Of a DNA stretch of 64,000 bases, positions 37,182 to 46,284 are shown piece after piece. Source of the DNA: Acidimicrobiaceae bacterium (GTDB taxonomy: Bacteria; Actinomycetota; Acidimicrobiia; Acidimicrobiales; RAAP-2); contig PMFN01000031.1 of the NCBI GenBank assembly GCA_003155135.1, forward strand, positions 62,001 to 126,000, given 5' to 3'. Position 1 is the first letter of the stretch, and each line of letters starts with the position of its first letter. The position numbers and the translations under genes are program-made. Below the pieces are notes generated by a model. It was given only the letters and a program-made list of their open reading frames with translations, did no database searches and was not told the DNA's origin.

Positions 37182-37943
37182 TCAGTCCCTCATCGGGCGG
37201 AGGTGGACCACGTCGCCGGCGGCGATCGGACGGGTCTCGCCATCGACACGGACGAGGAGCAGCCCCTGGTCGCTCAGGCCCACCGCCTCGCCGTGCACCG
37301 TCGATGAGCCGAGATCGACCGCCACGAGTCGTCCGATGGTCGAGCAGTAGTGACGGAACTCGTCGGCTAGCGCGCGCCGCCCTCCCGGTCCGTCGAGCAG
37401 GGGGCGCCGTGCCTCGAGCTCGGCCAGGAAGGTGTCGAGGAGCGCGTCGGGGCCGACGTCGACGCCCGCCGCCTCGAGGAGCGAGGTCCCGTCCGCGCCC
37501 TGCGGGCCGCCCCAGCGCAGATTGACCCCGATGCCCGCCACCAGCGCAACGGAGCCCGGAGGGCCACCCGGTGCGGTGAAATCGGCCTCGGCCAGGACCC
37601 CCGCGACCTTCCTGTCGCCGACGAGCAGGTCGTTCGGCCATTTGATGGTGACCGGCGCATGGCCGGTCGTAACGCAGGCCGCACGGGCGGCGAGGCAGAG
37701 GGCAACGGTCCCGAGATAGAGGTCCTCGACATCGAGCACCGGCCGCAGGAGCACCGACACCAGCAGGTTGGCCCCCGGTGGTGCCTCCCAGGTTCGTCCA
37801 CGCCGGCCGCGCCCCGCACTCTGATGCCCGGCCACCGCCACCACACCCTCGGGCGCCCCGGCACGTGCCTCGTCGAGCAGGTAGCGGTTGGTCGAGTCCA
37901 GCTCGTCGAAGCGGCGCACGTCGCCGAAGAGTCCCTGCGGCAT
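37182..37943 (-). CDS. birA: Biotin--[acetyl-CoA-carboxylase] ligase
   Basis: BirA activates biotin as biotinyl-AMP and attaches it to the BCCP lysine of biotin enzymes. The 253-aa monofunctional form lacks the N-terminal DNA-binding domain. It has LDSTNRYL, the biotinyl-AMP loop SAGRGRRGRTWEAPPG and KWPNDLLVGDRKVAGVLAE. ATG 37943 is chosen, with AGGG eight bases upstream. It is divergent from, and 95 bp away from, a gene for a protein with a BCCP domain, its evident substrate. Confidence 0.95.
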   Translation of the reverse strand: MPQGLFGDVRRFDELDSTNRYLLDEARAGAPEGVVAVAGHQSAGRGRRGRTWEAPPGANLLVSVLLRPVLDVEDLYLGTVALCLAARAACVTTGHAPVTIKWPNDLLVGDRKVAGVLAEADFTAPGGPPGSVALVAGIGVNLRWGGPQGADGTSLLEAAGVDVGPDALLDTFLAELEARRPLLDGPGGRRALADEFRHYCSTIGRLVAVDLGSSTVHGEAVGLSDQGLLLVRVDGETRPIAAGDVVHLRPMRD

Positions 37944-38038
37944 GGCAGAAACCCTATGGCCCGTGCCAGTGTTGACGGACAAGTGCGCTGGGGTGAGAAG
38001 ATCACTCGGTCCCGGCCCGACAAGGTGAGAGGCGAAAC

Positions 38039-39805
38039 GTGCTGAAGAAGGTCCTGATCGCCAACCGCGGCGAGATCGCGGTCCGGATCATCCGGACGTG
38101 TCGTGAGATGGGCATCGCAACGGTTGCGGTCTACTCCGAGCTCGACCGAGAGGCCCTGCACGTCCGCATGGCCGACGAGGCCTACGCCCTCGGCGGCGAG
38201 ACGGCGGCCGAGAGCTATCTCAACACGCCGGCCATCCTGGCGGCCATCGACGAGAGCGGGGCCGACAGCGTCCACCCGGGCTACGGTTTCTACTCGGAGA
38301 ACACCGACTTCGCGCGGGCTATCACGGCCGACGGCGTGGTCTTCATCGGGCCTCCCCCCGAGGCTATCGACGTGATGGGCGACAAGATCAGCAGCCGGCT
38401 GGCGGCCGAGTCGGCCGGCGTGGCGGGGGTGCCGGGGCGCTCCCAGGTGCTCGAGTCCTTCGAAGAGGTGATCACCTTCGGCAAAGAGGTCGGCTGGCCG
38501 GTGGCCATCAAGGCGGCCTACGGCGGTGGCGGCCGCGGGATGAAGGTCGTCAACCAACCAAGCGAGGCGCAGGACGCCGTCGAGTCGGCCCAGCGCGAGG
38601 CGCAGGCCTATTTCGGGCGCCCGGAGATCTACGTCGAGCGCTACCTCACATGGCCGCGCCACATCGAGATGCAAGTGCTCTGCGACATGCACGGCAACGC
38701 CGTGTGGCTGGGCGAGCGGGACTGCTCGCCCCAGCGTCGCCACCAGAAGCTGGTCGAAGAGAGCCCGGCCGCCAACTTCCCCGACGACATCCGCCAACGC
38801 ATGGGCGAAGCGGCGGTCCTGGTCTCGAAGGCGTGCGGCTACGTGAACGCCGGCACCGTCGAGTTCATGTACCAAGAGGGCGAGTTCTACTTCTTGGAGA
38901 TGAACACCCGCCTCCAGGTGGAGCACCCCATCACCGAGCTCGTGACCGGCCTTGACCTGGTGGAGTGGCAGCTGCGCATCGCCTCAGGGGAGGCCATCTC
39001 CTTCTCGCAGGACGAGATCAGCCACCGCGGCCACGCCATCGAGGTCCGGCTGAACGCCGAGGACCCCGCCGGCGGCAAGTTCGTCCCCTCTCCGGGAACC
39101 CTCACCCGCTTCGACGTCCCGGGCGGCCCCGGGGTGCGCCTCGACGCCGGCTACGAGTCGGGGGACACGGTCAGCCAGTACTACGACAACCTCATCGGCA
39201 AGCTCTGCGTGTGGGCCGGGGACCGCGAGTCGGCCCGGCTCCGCATGCTGCGGGCGCTCGACGAGACGCACATCGAGGGGGTGGCGACGACCATCCCTGC
39301 CGACGTGGCCATCCTCTCGCACCCTGACTTCATCGCCGCCCAGCACTCGACCCGCTGGGTGGAAGAGCGCCTCGACCTGAGCGGTATCGGCGGCGCCAGC
39401 GCCCCGGCCCCCCAGTCGAGCGACCCCGCGGACCCCCTGGTGCTGCGCGAGGTGACCGCCGAGGTCGACGGGCGCCGGTACCAGGTCAAGCTCTGGGTCC
39501 CGGATTCGGGACCGGCGGTGGCCGCAGCCGGCGGGGCCAAGGCGGCAGTGCACAAACCCCGCTCGAGCGGCGCGGTCGCCGCCCCTGCGGGCTCGGGCTC
39601 GGTGACCGTCCCCATGCAGGGGACCATCGTGAAGTTCGAGGTCGCCGTGGGCGACGCCGTCGAGGTGGGCCAGACCATCTGCATCCTCGAGGCCATGAAG
39701 ATGGAGAACGCCGTCAACACCGAGAAGGCCGGCACGGTGAAGGAGATCAAGGTGGCGCCGGGCGACTCGGTCGGCAACGGCGACGTCGTGGCCCTCATCG
39801 AGTGA
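38039..39805 (+). CDS. Acyl-CoA carboxylase alpha chain (biotin carboxylase + BCCP)
   Basis: The 588-aa chain joins a biotin carboxylase (residues 1 to ~450) to a BCCP domain (~510-588). Motifs include LIANRGEIAVRIIRTCREMG, the ATP-grasp glycine loop AAYGGGGRGMKVV, ERDCSPQRRHQKLVEE, EMNTRLQVEHPITE and the biotinylation site EAMKMEN with Lys554. It charges biotin with CO2 for a separate carboxyltransferase, possibly the one at 1.5-2.9 kb. The GTG is preceded by GAGAGG. The stop overlaps the next gene by GTGA. Confidence 0.95.
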   Translation: MLKKVLIANRGEIAVRIIRTCREMGIATVAVYSELDREALHVRMADEAYALGGETAAESYLNTPAILAAIDESGADSVHPGYGFYSENTDFARAITADGVVFIGPPPEAIDVMGDKISSRLAAESAGVAGVPGRSQVLESFEEVITFGKEVGWPVAIKAAYGGGGRGMKVVNQPSEAQDAVESAQREAQAYFGRPEIYVERYLTWPRHIEMQVLCDMHGNAVWLGERDCSPQRRHQKLVEESPAANFPDDIRQRMGEAAVLVSKACGYVNAGTVEFMYQEGEFYFLEMNTRLQVEHPITELVTGLDLVEWQLRIASGEAISFSQDEISHRGHAIEVRLNAEDPAGGKFVPSPGTLTRFDVPGGPGVRLDAGYESGDTVSQYYDNLIGKLCVWAGDRESARLRMLRALDETHIEGVATTIPADVAILSHPDFIAAQHSTRWVEERLDLSGIGGASAPAPQSSDPADPLVLREVTAEVDGRRYQVKLWVPDSGPAVAAAGGAKAAVHKPRSSGAVAAPAGSGSVTVPMQGTIVKFEVAVGDAVEVGQTICILEAMKMENAVNTEKAGTVKEIKVAPGDSVGNGDVVALIE

Positions 39806-40995
39806 GGACCCGGAGCGAGGTGTCGGTCGACGCGGCCTCGGCCAAGGACGCGACCCGAACGTCGCTCGAGGCCGCCCTCGGCGAGATACGGGCCGTCAGC
39901 CATGCCATCCACGCCGACCCCGAGACGGCGTTCGAGGAGCACCACGCGGCGTCGCTCCTGGCCCGCACCCTTCAAGAGCACGGCTTCGACGTCGACGAGG
40001 GTGTGGGCGAGCTTCCCACCGCCTTCTCGGCGCGCCGTGGCCATGGCGACCTGGTGCTGGCGATCTGCGCTGAGTACGACGCGCTGCCCGGCATCGGCCA
40101 CGCCTGCGGGCACAACATCATCGCCGCCAGCTCGCTCGGAGCGGCCCTCGCACTCGGGGACCAGGCAGACGAGCTCGGCCTCACCGTCGAGGTCATCGGG
40201 ACCCCGGCCGAAGAGGGTGGAGGCGGGAAGATCTACCTGCTCGAGCGCGGCGCCTTCGACGGCGCGCACCTGGCCATGATGGTGCACCCCTGGTCGAGCG
40301 AGCGCCTCGAGGCCACCTGCCTCGCGGTCTCGCACTTCGACGTCCATTTCAAGGGTCGACCGGCCCATGCCTCGGCCGCCCCCTGGGAGGGCGTCAACGC
40401 ACAGGACGCCATGACCATCGCCCACGTGGCCATCGGGCTGCTCCGTCAGCAGCTCCGCCCCGGCAACCAGGTCCACGGCACGACCACCGAGACCGGCTCG
40501 GCCGCCAACATCATCCCTGCGGCGGTGAGCGGACGGTTCATGTGCCGGGCCCTCACGCTCGAAGCTCTCGAGGTCCTCGAGCCCAAGGTGAAGCGGTGCT
40601 TCGAGGCGGGCGCCCTCGCCACCGGCGCCAGTGTCACCTATGAGGAGCTCTCGCCGGTGTACTCGCACATGGAGAGCGACGTCGACCTCCTCGCCGCCTA
40701 CCGGCAAAACGCCGAGGCCCTGGGTCGCAGTTTCGCCGCCGACGACCGGGGCGACCCGCGCCCGACGCTGTCGACCGACATGGCCAACATCTCGCTCGCC
40801 ATCCCGACCATCCACCCCCTCATGGCCATCGAGTCCGACGGCGCGGTCAACCACCAGCCGGAGTTCACCGCAGCCTGCATTACCCCCTCAGCGGACCAGG
40901 CGGTCTTCGACGCTGCGCTGGCCATGGCCTGGACGACCGTCGACGCCGCCACCAACCCGGCGCTCCGGGACCGACTGCTGGGCGGTGGGCGATGA
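39802..40995 (+). CDS. M20 family amidohydrolase (AbgB/PM20D2-like)
   Basis: The 397-aa metal-dependent hydrolase has the di-metal site motifs CAEYDALPGIGHACGHN and GTPAEEGGGGK, plus the dimerisation-domain phrase FKGRPAHASAAPWEGVNA. It resembles the p-aminobenzoyl-glutamate/dipeptide hydrolase subgroup. Substrate unknown. The GTG overlaps the stop of the carboxylase gene (GTGA), and its own stop overlaps the next start (ATGA), so it belongs to a three-gene coupled operon. Confidence 0.88.
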   Translation: MRTRSEVSVDAASAKDATRTSLEAALGEIRAVSHAIHADPETAFEEHHAASLLARTLQEHGFDVDEGVGELPTAFSARRGHGDLVLAICAEYDALPGIGHACGHNIIAASSLGAALALGDQADELGLTVEVIGTPAEEGGGGKIYLLERGAFDGAHLAMMVHPWSSERLEATCLAVSHFDVHFKGRPAHASAAPWEGVNAQDAMTIAHVAIGLLRQQLRPGNQVHGTTTETGSAANIIPAAVSGRFMCRALTLEALEVLEPKVKRCFEAGALATGASVTYEELSPVYSHMESDVDLLAAYRQNAEALGRSFAADDRGDPRPTLSTDMANISLAIPTIHPLMAIESDGAVNHQPEFTAACITPSADQAVFDAALAMAWTTVDAATNPALRDRLLGGGR

Positions 40996-41288
40996 TCCTC
41001 GAGCACGCCGTCCTCGAGGTGCGCCCCGGCCAGGGCCCCGCGTTCGAGGCAGCCTTCGCCGAGGCCAAGTACATCATCGCCGCCTCCCCGGGCTGCCAGG
41101 GCGTCCGGCTGGAACACTGCGTCGAAGCAGCGGACCGCTACCTGCTGCTGGTCGAGTGGGAGTCGCTCCAGGCGCACACCGGTGGCTTCCGCGACTCGCC
41201 CGCCTACGGGCAGTGGCGGGCGCTCCTGCACCACTTCTACGACCCGTTCCCCGTCGTCGAGCATTTCGAGGCCGTCGACTCGGCGTAG
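40992..41288 (+). CDS. Antibiotic biosynthesis monooxygenase (ABM) domain protein
   Basis: This 98-aa single ferredoxin-like-fold protein matches the ABM family: EHAVLEVRPGQGPAFEAAFAEA, then CQGVRLEHCVEAADRYLLLVEWES and the HFYDPFPVVEHF end. Family members are small dimeric monooxygenases or heme-degrading proteins; many have no assigned role. It is translationally coupled to the M20 gene (ATGA). Confidence 0.88.
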   Translation: MILEHAVLEVRPGQGPAFEAAFAEAKYIIAASPGCQGVRLEHCVEAADRYLLLVEWESLQAHTGGFRDSPAYGQWRALLHHFYDPFPVVEHFEAVDSA

Positions 41289-41350
41289 TCGTCGGCGCGC
41301 CGCAGGCCCGACCCCACAACACGAGGGACCGCCAGTAATGTTGCGGTACC

Positions 41351-42307
41351 ATGACGGTTCGCCGCCCCCGGGGCACCACCGCGCCAGGGGGTCGGCTCCT
41401 CCACCCCGTTCTAGCCCTCCTCGCCGCCGCCCTCGCCCTCCCAGCGCTCGCGCTGAGCACGCCGGCGGGCGCCAGCGCCCGGCACGCCTTCGCCCTCAAC
41501 GGCGAGAGCTACGTCGCCCTCGGTGACTCCTATACGTCGGGCCCGGCCATCCCGACCCAGCTGAGCCCCACCACCGCCCCTTCCGCACCGTCGACGTGCC
41601 TGCGCTCGAACGAGAACTACCCCACCTTGACCGCCCAGGCCCTCGGCCTCGACCTCACCGACGTGAGCTGCGGGGGCGCGACGACCGCGGACCTGACCGG
41701 CCCCCAGGGAAGCGGCATCCCCGCACAGCTGTCCGCCCTCGGGCCTTCCACCTCGCTCGTGAGTGTCGGCATCGGCGGCAACGACCTCGGCTACTCGACG
41801 ATCGCGGCGAACTGCGCGGCCTACACGCCGTGGGGCCCGACGAAGGTCGGCTGGAGCTGCGAGTCGCACTACACCGCGGGCGGTGTCGACCAGCTGGCGG
41901 CAGCCACTGCTGCGGTGGGCGCCAAAGTGTCGGCCGTCCTCGCCGACATCCGGGTCCGGGCAGAGCACGCCAGGGTGTTCGTGATCGGCTACCCCGACAT
42001 CGTGCCCCCGACAGGCTCGGGCTGCTGGCCGGCACTCCCGTTCACGTCGACCGACACGGCGTACCTGCGTCATGTCGAAGCCGGGCTCAACTCGGCCCTC
42101 GCCGCCGCCGCGGCAGGAGCCGGCGACGTCTACGTCGACATGGCGACGCCGAGCGCGTCGCACAGCGCCTGCACCTCGGACGACACGCGCTGGGTCGAGC
42201 CGATCGTGCCGTCGCCGGGCTCCTACCCGCTGCACCCCGACGCGACCGGCATGGCAGGCATGGCCCAGGTGCTCGAGGCGGCCATGCGCGTCCAGACGAC
42301 CGTCTAG
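41351..42307 (+). CDS. Secreted SGNH/GDSL esterase-lipase
   Basis: The 318-aa protein has a Sec signal peptide (basic start, hydrophobic core ~16-36, Ala-rich cleavage region near ASA-R). An SGNH hydrolase domain follows: block I GDSYTSG with nucleophile Ser, block II GGATT, block III GIGGNDLG, and block V HPDATGMAG with catalytic His. Several cysteines suggest disulfides. It resembles Streptomyces-type extracellular lipases/esterases. It starts 62 bp after the ABM gene and may have its own promoter. Confidence 0.9.
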   Translation: MTVRRPRGTTAPGGRLLHPVLALLAAALALPALALSTPAGASARHAFALNGESYVALGDSYTSGPAIPTQLSPTTAPSAPSTCLRSNENYPTLTAQALGLDLTDVSCGGATTADLTGPQGSGIPAQLSALGPSTSLVSVGIGGNDLGYSTIAANCAAYTPWGPTKVGWSCESHYTAGGVDQLAAATAAVGAKVSAVLADIRVRAEHARVFVIGYPDIVPPTGSGCWPALPFTSTDTAYLRHVEAGLNSALAAAAAGAGDVYVDMATPSASHSACTSDDTRWVEPIVPSPGSYPLHPDATGMAGMAQVLEAAMRVQTTV

Positions 42308-42441
42308 GGCCGTCCACCTGCCGTGGCGGGTGCTGGTCGGCGTTCCCTCTCGAGGCGCGCTGGTGACCACCATGTGACAGCCTGTCGAGTACTCGACGGG
42401 GCTGTCTTCGAACGGCCACGCAAAGAAGGTGGTGGGACGCC

Positions 42442-43182
42442 GTGACACCCCTGGCCAAAAAGTCAGCACTCGTCACCGGCGGCTCGCGCGGTATCGGGCG
42501 AGCCGTCGTGGAGCGGTTCGCACGTGACGGCGCAGCGGTGACCTTCAGCTACCTGCGTGACGACGACGCTGCCGCCGAGGTGGTCCGCTCGGTGCGCGAG
42601 GGCGGCGGGTCAGCCTGGTCGCTCAAGTCCGACCAGGCTGACACCGGTGACGTCGGGCGTCTGTACGACGCGGCGGCATCCAATGGCGGCGGCCTCGACA
42701 TCGTGGTCAACAACGCAGCGCTCGCACTGGGGGGCCTCCTGGCGGACACCACCGATGAAGAGTTCGACAGCGTCATGGCGGCAAACGTGAAGGGCACCTT
42801 CGCGTCGCTGCGCGAAGCGGCACGGCGGCTGCGCGACGGCGGACGGATCATCAATGTGTCGACGGTCAACACCGTGCTCCACGGGCCCGGCATCGGACTG
42901 TACGCGGCGAGCAAGGGCGCCATCGAACAGTTCACGGTGGTGGCCGCCCATGAACTCGGTCCGAGAGGGATCACCGTGAACACGGTCTCTCCCGGCGCTA
43001 CCGACACCGACATGCTCCGCTCCCTCAACTCCCCCGAGGAACTCGACGCGATGGCAACCATGAGCCCACTTTGCCGAATTGGCCTGCCCGAAGAGGTCGC
43101 CGCCGTCATCGCGTTCCTGGCCGGACCCGACGGCGGTTGGATGACCGGTCAGAATCTGCGAGCCGGCGGCGGCATCCGGTAG
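42442..43182 (+). CDS. SDR family oxidoreductase (3-oxoacyl-ACP reductase-like)
   Basis: The 246-aa classical SDR has VTGGSRGIGRAVVERFA, NNAALALGG, INVSTVNT with catalytic Ser, YAASKGA and the C-terminal GWMTGQNLRAGGGIR. The TGxxxGxG with a following Arg-rich turn suggests NADPH use. It is FabG-like, but substrate cannot be assigned. The GTG is preceded by a purine-rich GAAGGTGGTGGG. It closes the high-GC block before the lower-GC islet at 43.2 kb. Confidence 0.88.
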   Translation: MTPLAKKSALVTGGSRGIGRAVVERFARDGAAVTFSYLRDDDAAAEVVRSVREGGGSAWSLKSDQADTGDVGRLYDAAASNGGGLDIVVNNAALALGGLLADTTDEEFDSVMAANVKGTFASLREAARRLRDGGRIINVSTVNTVLHGPGIGLYAASKGAIEQFTVVAAHELGPRGITVNTVSPGATDTDMLRSLNSPEELDAMATMSPLCRIGLPEEVAAVIAFLAGPDGGWMTGQNLRAGGGIR

Positions 43183-43364
43183 GCAGGCGTTCCTCGGTGA
43201 GCAAATTCGGTTCGGCTCATGACCGTCTTCCAGTTGTACCGGTGCGCCTCAGGCCGGTCGCCCGCCGCCCGTCGCCCAAGACACAGGGATGCCAGATAGA
43301 TCACACGTGTAGGAAGCGGTCGGGGAGGCTCAGACCGGCAGCCGCCAATGGTCGCTGCGGGTGG

Positions 43365-43395
43365 CATATGATCAATCATATGGGATAGCATATGG
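43365..43395. promoter_or_regulatory. Operator-like repeats upstream of the toxin-antitoxin genes
   Basis: CATATGATCAATCATATG at 43365-43382 is an inverted repeat with perfect 8-bp arms. A third CATATGG half-site lies at 43389-43395, four bases before the antitoxin ATG. Ribbon-helix-helix antitoxins usually repress their own operon through such sites, so this is very likely the autoregulatory operator. The TATGAT inside it may also be the -10 box. Confidence 0.65.
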
Positions 43396-43398
43396 TCC

Positions 43399-43644
43399 AT
43401 GGGTCGACGCGAAGTGCTTGTGCAGCTGGATGATGACTTGGTGACCCGACTCGATCTCTTGGCGTCCGAGCGAGGGACGAATCGCTCCGAGCTTCTCCGC
43501 AGAGGAGCCCTTGCGGTTTTGGACGCAGCAGACATGCGTCGGGCGGACGACGAGCTTCAGGCGGCGTATCGTCGAATCCCGCAGGATCCGGACGTTGTCC
43601 AAATGGCCGCGCAGCTGGCCGCTGCGACCATGCCGGAGTGGTAG
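43399..43644 (+). CDS. Ribbon-helix-helix antitoxin
   Basis: The 81-aa protein has an N-terminal RHH (CopG/MetJ-type) fold: REVLVQLDDDLVTRLDLLA for the beta strand and helix A, then RGTNRSELLRRGALAVL for helix B. The C-terminal half (~45-81) is the flexible toxin-binding tail. It overlaps the downstream MazF-type gene by 7 bp, the usual antitoxin-first order. GC content is lower than in flanking genes. Confidence 0.88.
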   Translation: MGRREVLVQLDDDLVTRLDLLASERGTNRSELLRRGALAVLDAADMRRADDELQAAYRRIPQDPDVVQMAAQLAAATMPEW

Positions 43645-43961
43645 CCCGAGGAGACATCGTCTGGGCAGACCTTGGCGCTCCAGCCGGTCGACGCCCTGTA
43701 TGCATCCTGACCCGTGATGCGGCGATTGCAGTCCTGTCCGCCATCACATGTGCGCCCATCACCCGCACGATTCGAGGAATTCGCTCCGAGATCTCCGTGG
43801 GAGCTGACGAAGGGCTGCCGGATGCGAGCGTGATCACGTGCGACAACATCGTGACGTTGCCGAAGGCGATACTGGCGGAGGCTGTCGTCGGCCACTTGAG
43901 TCTGGAAAAGCGTGGTGCCCTTGATCACGCGCTTCGATACGCCCTCGATATCCAGTATTGA
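43638..43961 (+). CDS. MazF/PemK-family endoribonuclease toxin
   Basis: The 107-aa PemK/MazF toxin has the family's opening RGDIVWADLGAPAGRRPVCIL, the TCAPITRTIRGI core with the Thr used in RNA cleavage, and the end motif TCDNIVTLPKAILAEAVVGHL. It would cut mRNA at short sequences unless bound by the RHH antitoxin. The GTG start lies within the antitoxin gene. The cleavage sequence cannot be predicted. Confidence 0.9.
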   Translation: MVARGDIVWADLGAPAGRRPVCILTRDAAIAVLSAITCAPITRTIRGIRSEISVGADEGLPDASVITCDNIVTLPKAILAEAVVGHLSLEKRGALDHALRYALDIQY

Positions 43962-43967
43962 TCAGTC

Positions 43968-44461
43968 GCCGACCGCGACCTCGAGCCGGCAGCGAGGATC
44001 GAGGCGGGCCTTGATCTGAACCATCACCTCGGTGCTCCTCGACATGCACGTTCGCCATTCGCCCAGGCCGGACGACTCCCGATCGTGGTCGGTGGACACG
44101 GCCCTCGATCACTCGACGTCGCCGCGAAATACGCGGATCGCTGGAGCACCTACGGCACGAGACCTGGCACCGGCGACGTAGTCGACTCGCTCCGGCGCAC
44201 ACGCGACCAGTTATCCGAACGGTGTCTCGCCATCGGGCGCGATCCCCCCGAGATCACACGATCCGTCCTGCTCGACTTCAACCCGCAGCTCTCGCCATTG
44301 AGTGATCATGAGTTGACCGATGTGGTCGGACGACTTCACGACATCGGGTTCGACGGGTGCATCGCCTCGCCTGGCTGGAGGGTGTCGTCTCCAGGAGCAC
44401 CGACGACCTTCTTGCCTTCGTCGTCAACGACCTGCCGACACTTCGAGGCGGACTCGGCTGA
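43968..44461 (+). pseudogene. Remnant of a luciferase-like (LLM) flavin/F420 oxidoreductase
   Basis: One frame from about 43968 reads as the C-terminal part of an LLM-class monooxygenase: AARIEAGLDL, then LPIVVGGHGPRSLDVAAKYADRWSTY and DPPEITRSVLL and VVGRLHDIGFDGCIASPG. The N-terminal ~60% of the usual ~300-aa protein is absent, and the segment between the first two motifs is shortened. Near 44372 the frame shifts: the natural C-terminus (STDDLLAFVVNDLPTLRGGL) continues in another frame to a TGA at 44459-44461. Truncation plus frameshift make this a decaying gene, just after the toxin. Confidence 0.7.
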
Positions 44462-44589
44462 CCCGAGGGTCTACGCAGCCGAGCCGTCGGCTTCGCTCGG
44501 CGCGCTCCGAGGTCAGTCGGCGGCCTCTTGGCACAAAGAGGATTCGATGGTGGATAGTCCTTGTGCCGTTCCCCAAACTGGTCGCGGGC

Positions 44590-46191
44590 TCAGCCTCCTG
44601 GTTGGTAGACGCCGAACTCGGCACGCAGGACGTCGGCCACCTCGCCCAGGGTGGCGTAGCGGGCAAGCGCGACTTTCATCGGCACGAGCAGGTTCTGGGT
44701 GCCGCGCGCCGCCGACTCGAGGTCAGCGAGCGCTGCACCCACGCCATCTTGGTCGCGACCGGCGCGCACCTTCTGCAGGCTCGCGATCTGGTTCTGCTGG
44801 AGCGCGGGGTCCGACGGGAAGACATCAACCGGCTCGGCTTCTTCGTCGGTGAAGCGGTTGAGGCCGACGACCACCTTCTCCCCGCTGTCGACCGCCTTGG
44901 CGAAGTCGTAGGCGGCGCTCTCAATCTCCCCTTGCATGAAGCGCGCCTCGATCGCCGCCACCGCCCCGCCTAGCTCGTCGATGCGGTCCAGATAGGCCTG
45001 CGCCCCGCGCTCGACCTCATCGGTCAGGGCTTCGACGAAGTACGAGCCACCGAGGGGATCGACTGTGTCGGCGATGCCCGATTCGTAGCCGACGACCTGC
45101 TGTGTGCGCAGCGCGATCTTCGCTGCCCGGGTGGTCGGCAGCCCGAGCGCCTCGTCGAAGCTGTTGGTGTGCAGGCTCTGGGTGCCGCCGAGGGCCGCGG
45201 CGAGGGCCTGGATGGTGACGCGTGCGATGTTCACCTCGGGCTGCTGGGCCGTGAGCGTCGACCCGCCCGTCTGGGTGTGGAAGCGCAGCGTCTTCGAGCG
45301 CTCATCCTTGGCGCCGAACCGCTCCGTCATGATGCGGGCCCACATCCGACGCGCTGCGCGGAACTTGGCGATCTCCTCGAAGAGGTTGTTGTGGGCGTTC
45401 CAGAAGAAGGAGAGCCTCGGGGCGAATGCGTCGACGTCCTGGCCGGCCGCCATTGCCGCATCGACGTAGGCGATGCCATTGGCGAGGGTGAAGGCGATCT
45501 CTTGGACCGCCGTCGATCCCGCCTCGCGGATGTGGTAGCCCGAAATCGAGATCGTGTTCCAGTTGGGTAGGTGCTCGGCGCAGTAGGCGAAGGTGTCGAC
45601 GATGAGGCGCATCGATGGCCGGGGCGGGTAGATGTAGGTCCCGCGCGCCACGTACTCCTTCAAGATGTCGTTTTGGATTGTGCCGCGGATCTTCTCCCCC
45701 GGCACCCCCTGCTCCTCGGCCACAAGCTGGTAGAGCAACAGCAGGGTGGAAGCCGTGGCGTTGATCGTCATCGACGTCGTGACGGTGTCGAGTGGCAGGC
45801 CGTCGAGCAGGATGCGCATGTCCTCGAGCGAGTCGATGGCCACCCCGACCTTGCCGACCTCGCCCTCGGCGCGCGGGTGGTCGGAGTCGTAGCCCATCTG
45901 GGTCGGGAGATCGAACGCACACGAGAGACCCGTCTGGCCGGCGCCGAGGAGGAACTTGAAGCGCTCATTGGTGGACTTGGCCGTGCCGAAGCCGGCGTAC
46001 TGGCGCATGGTCCACAGTCGCCTGCGGTACATCTCGCGGTGCACGCCCCGCGTGTAGGGGAACTCGCCGGGGGCGCCGAGCTTCTCGTCGGGATCCCACC
46101 CCTCGAGATCGGCGGCGGTGTAGAGCCCTTGGATCTCGATCCCCGAGTCCGTGCGGTGGTGGTCCTCTCCTGCGGTGGTGCTCACGACCAC
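44590..46191 (-). CDS. Methylmalonyl-CoA mutase large (catalytic) subunit, without B12 domain
   Basis: The 533-aa protein is the substrate-binding TIM-barrel subunit of a B12-dependent acyl-CoA mutase: [56 protein letters not shown] and [20 protein letters not shown]. The C-terminal B12-binding domain found in single-chain MCM is absent. As in archaeal and many actinobacterial enzymes, a separate small subunit must supply it; none is in the window. Methylmalonyl-CoA to succinyl-CoA is the likely reaction, but related mutases (isobutyryl-, ethylmalonyl-type) share this architecture. Start is one of two GTGs (46191 or 46185). Confidence 0.9.
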   Translation of the reverse strand: MVVSTTAGEDHHRTDSGIEIQGLYTAADLEGWDPDEKLGAPGEFPYTRGVHREMYRRRLWTMRQYAGFGTAKSTNERFKFLLGAGQTGLSCAFDLPTQMGYDSDHPRAEGEVGKVGVAIDSLEDMRILLDGLPLDTVTTSMTINATASTLLLLYQLVAEEQGVPGEKIRGTIQNDILKEYVARGTYIYPPRPSMRLIVDTFAYCAEHLPNWNTISISGYHIREAGSTAVQEIAFTLANGIAYVDAAMAAGQDVDAFAPRLSFFWNAHNNLFEEIAKFRAARRMWARIMTERFGAKDERSKTLRFHTQTGGSTLTAQQPEVNIARVTIQALAAALGGTQSLHTNSFDEALGLPTTRAAKIALRTQQVVGYESGIADTVDPLGGSYFVEALTDEVERGAQAYLDRIDELGGAVAAIEARFMQGEIESAAYDFAKAVDSGEKVVVGLNRFTDEEAEPVDVFPSDPALQQNQIASLQKVRAGRDQDGVGAALADLESAARGTQNLLVPMKVALARYATLGEVADVLRAEFGVYQPGG

Positions 46192-46284
46192 AGGTTAGAG
46201 AGGGACGGACCCTGGCGCCCAACCGGGCCCCGTTGTGCCACGATCGTGGAGGTACGGGCCCCCGGCGGCCCGACGGGGGGGCAC

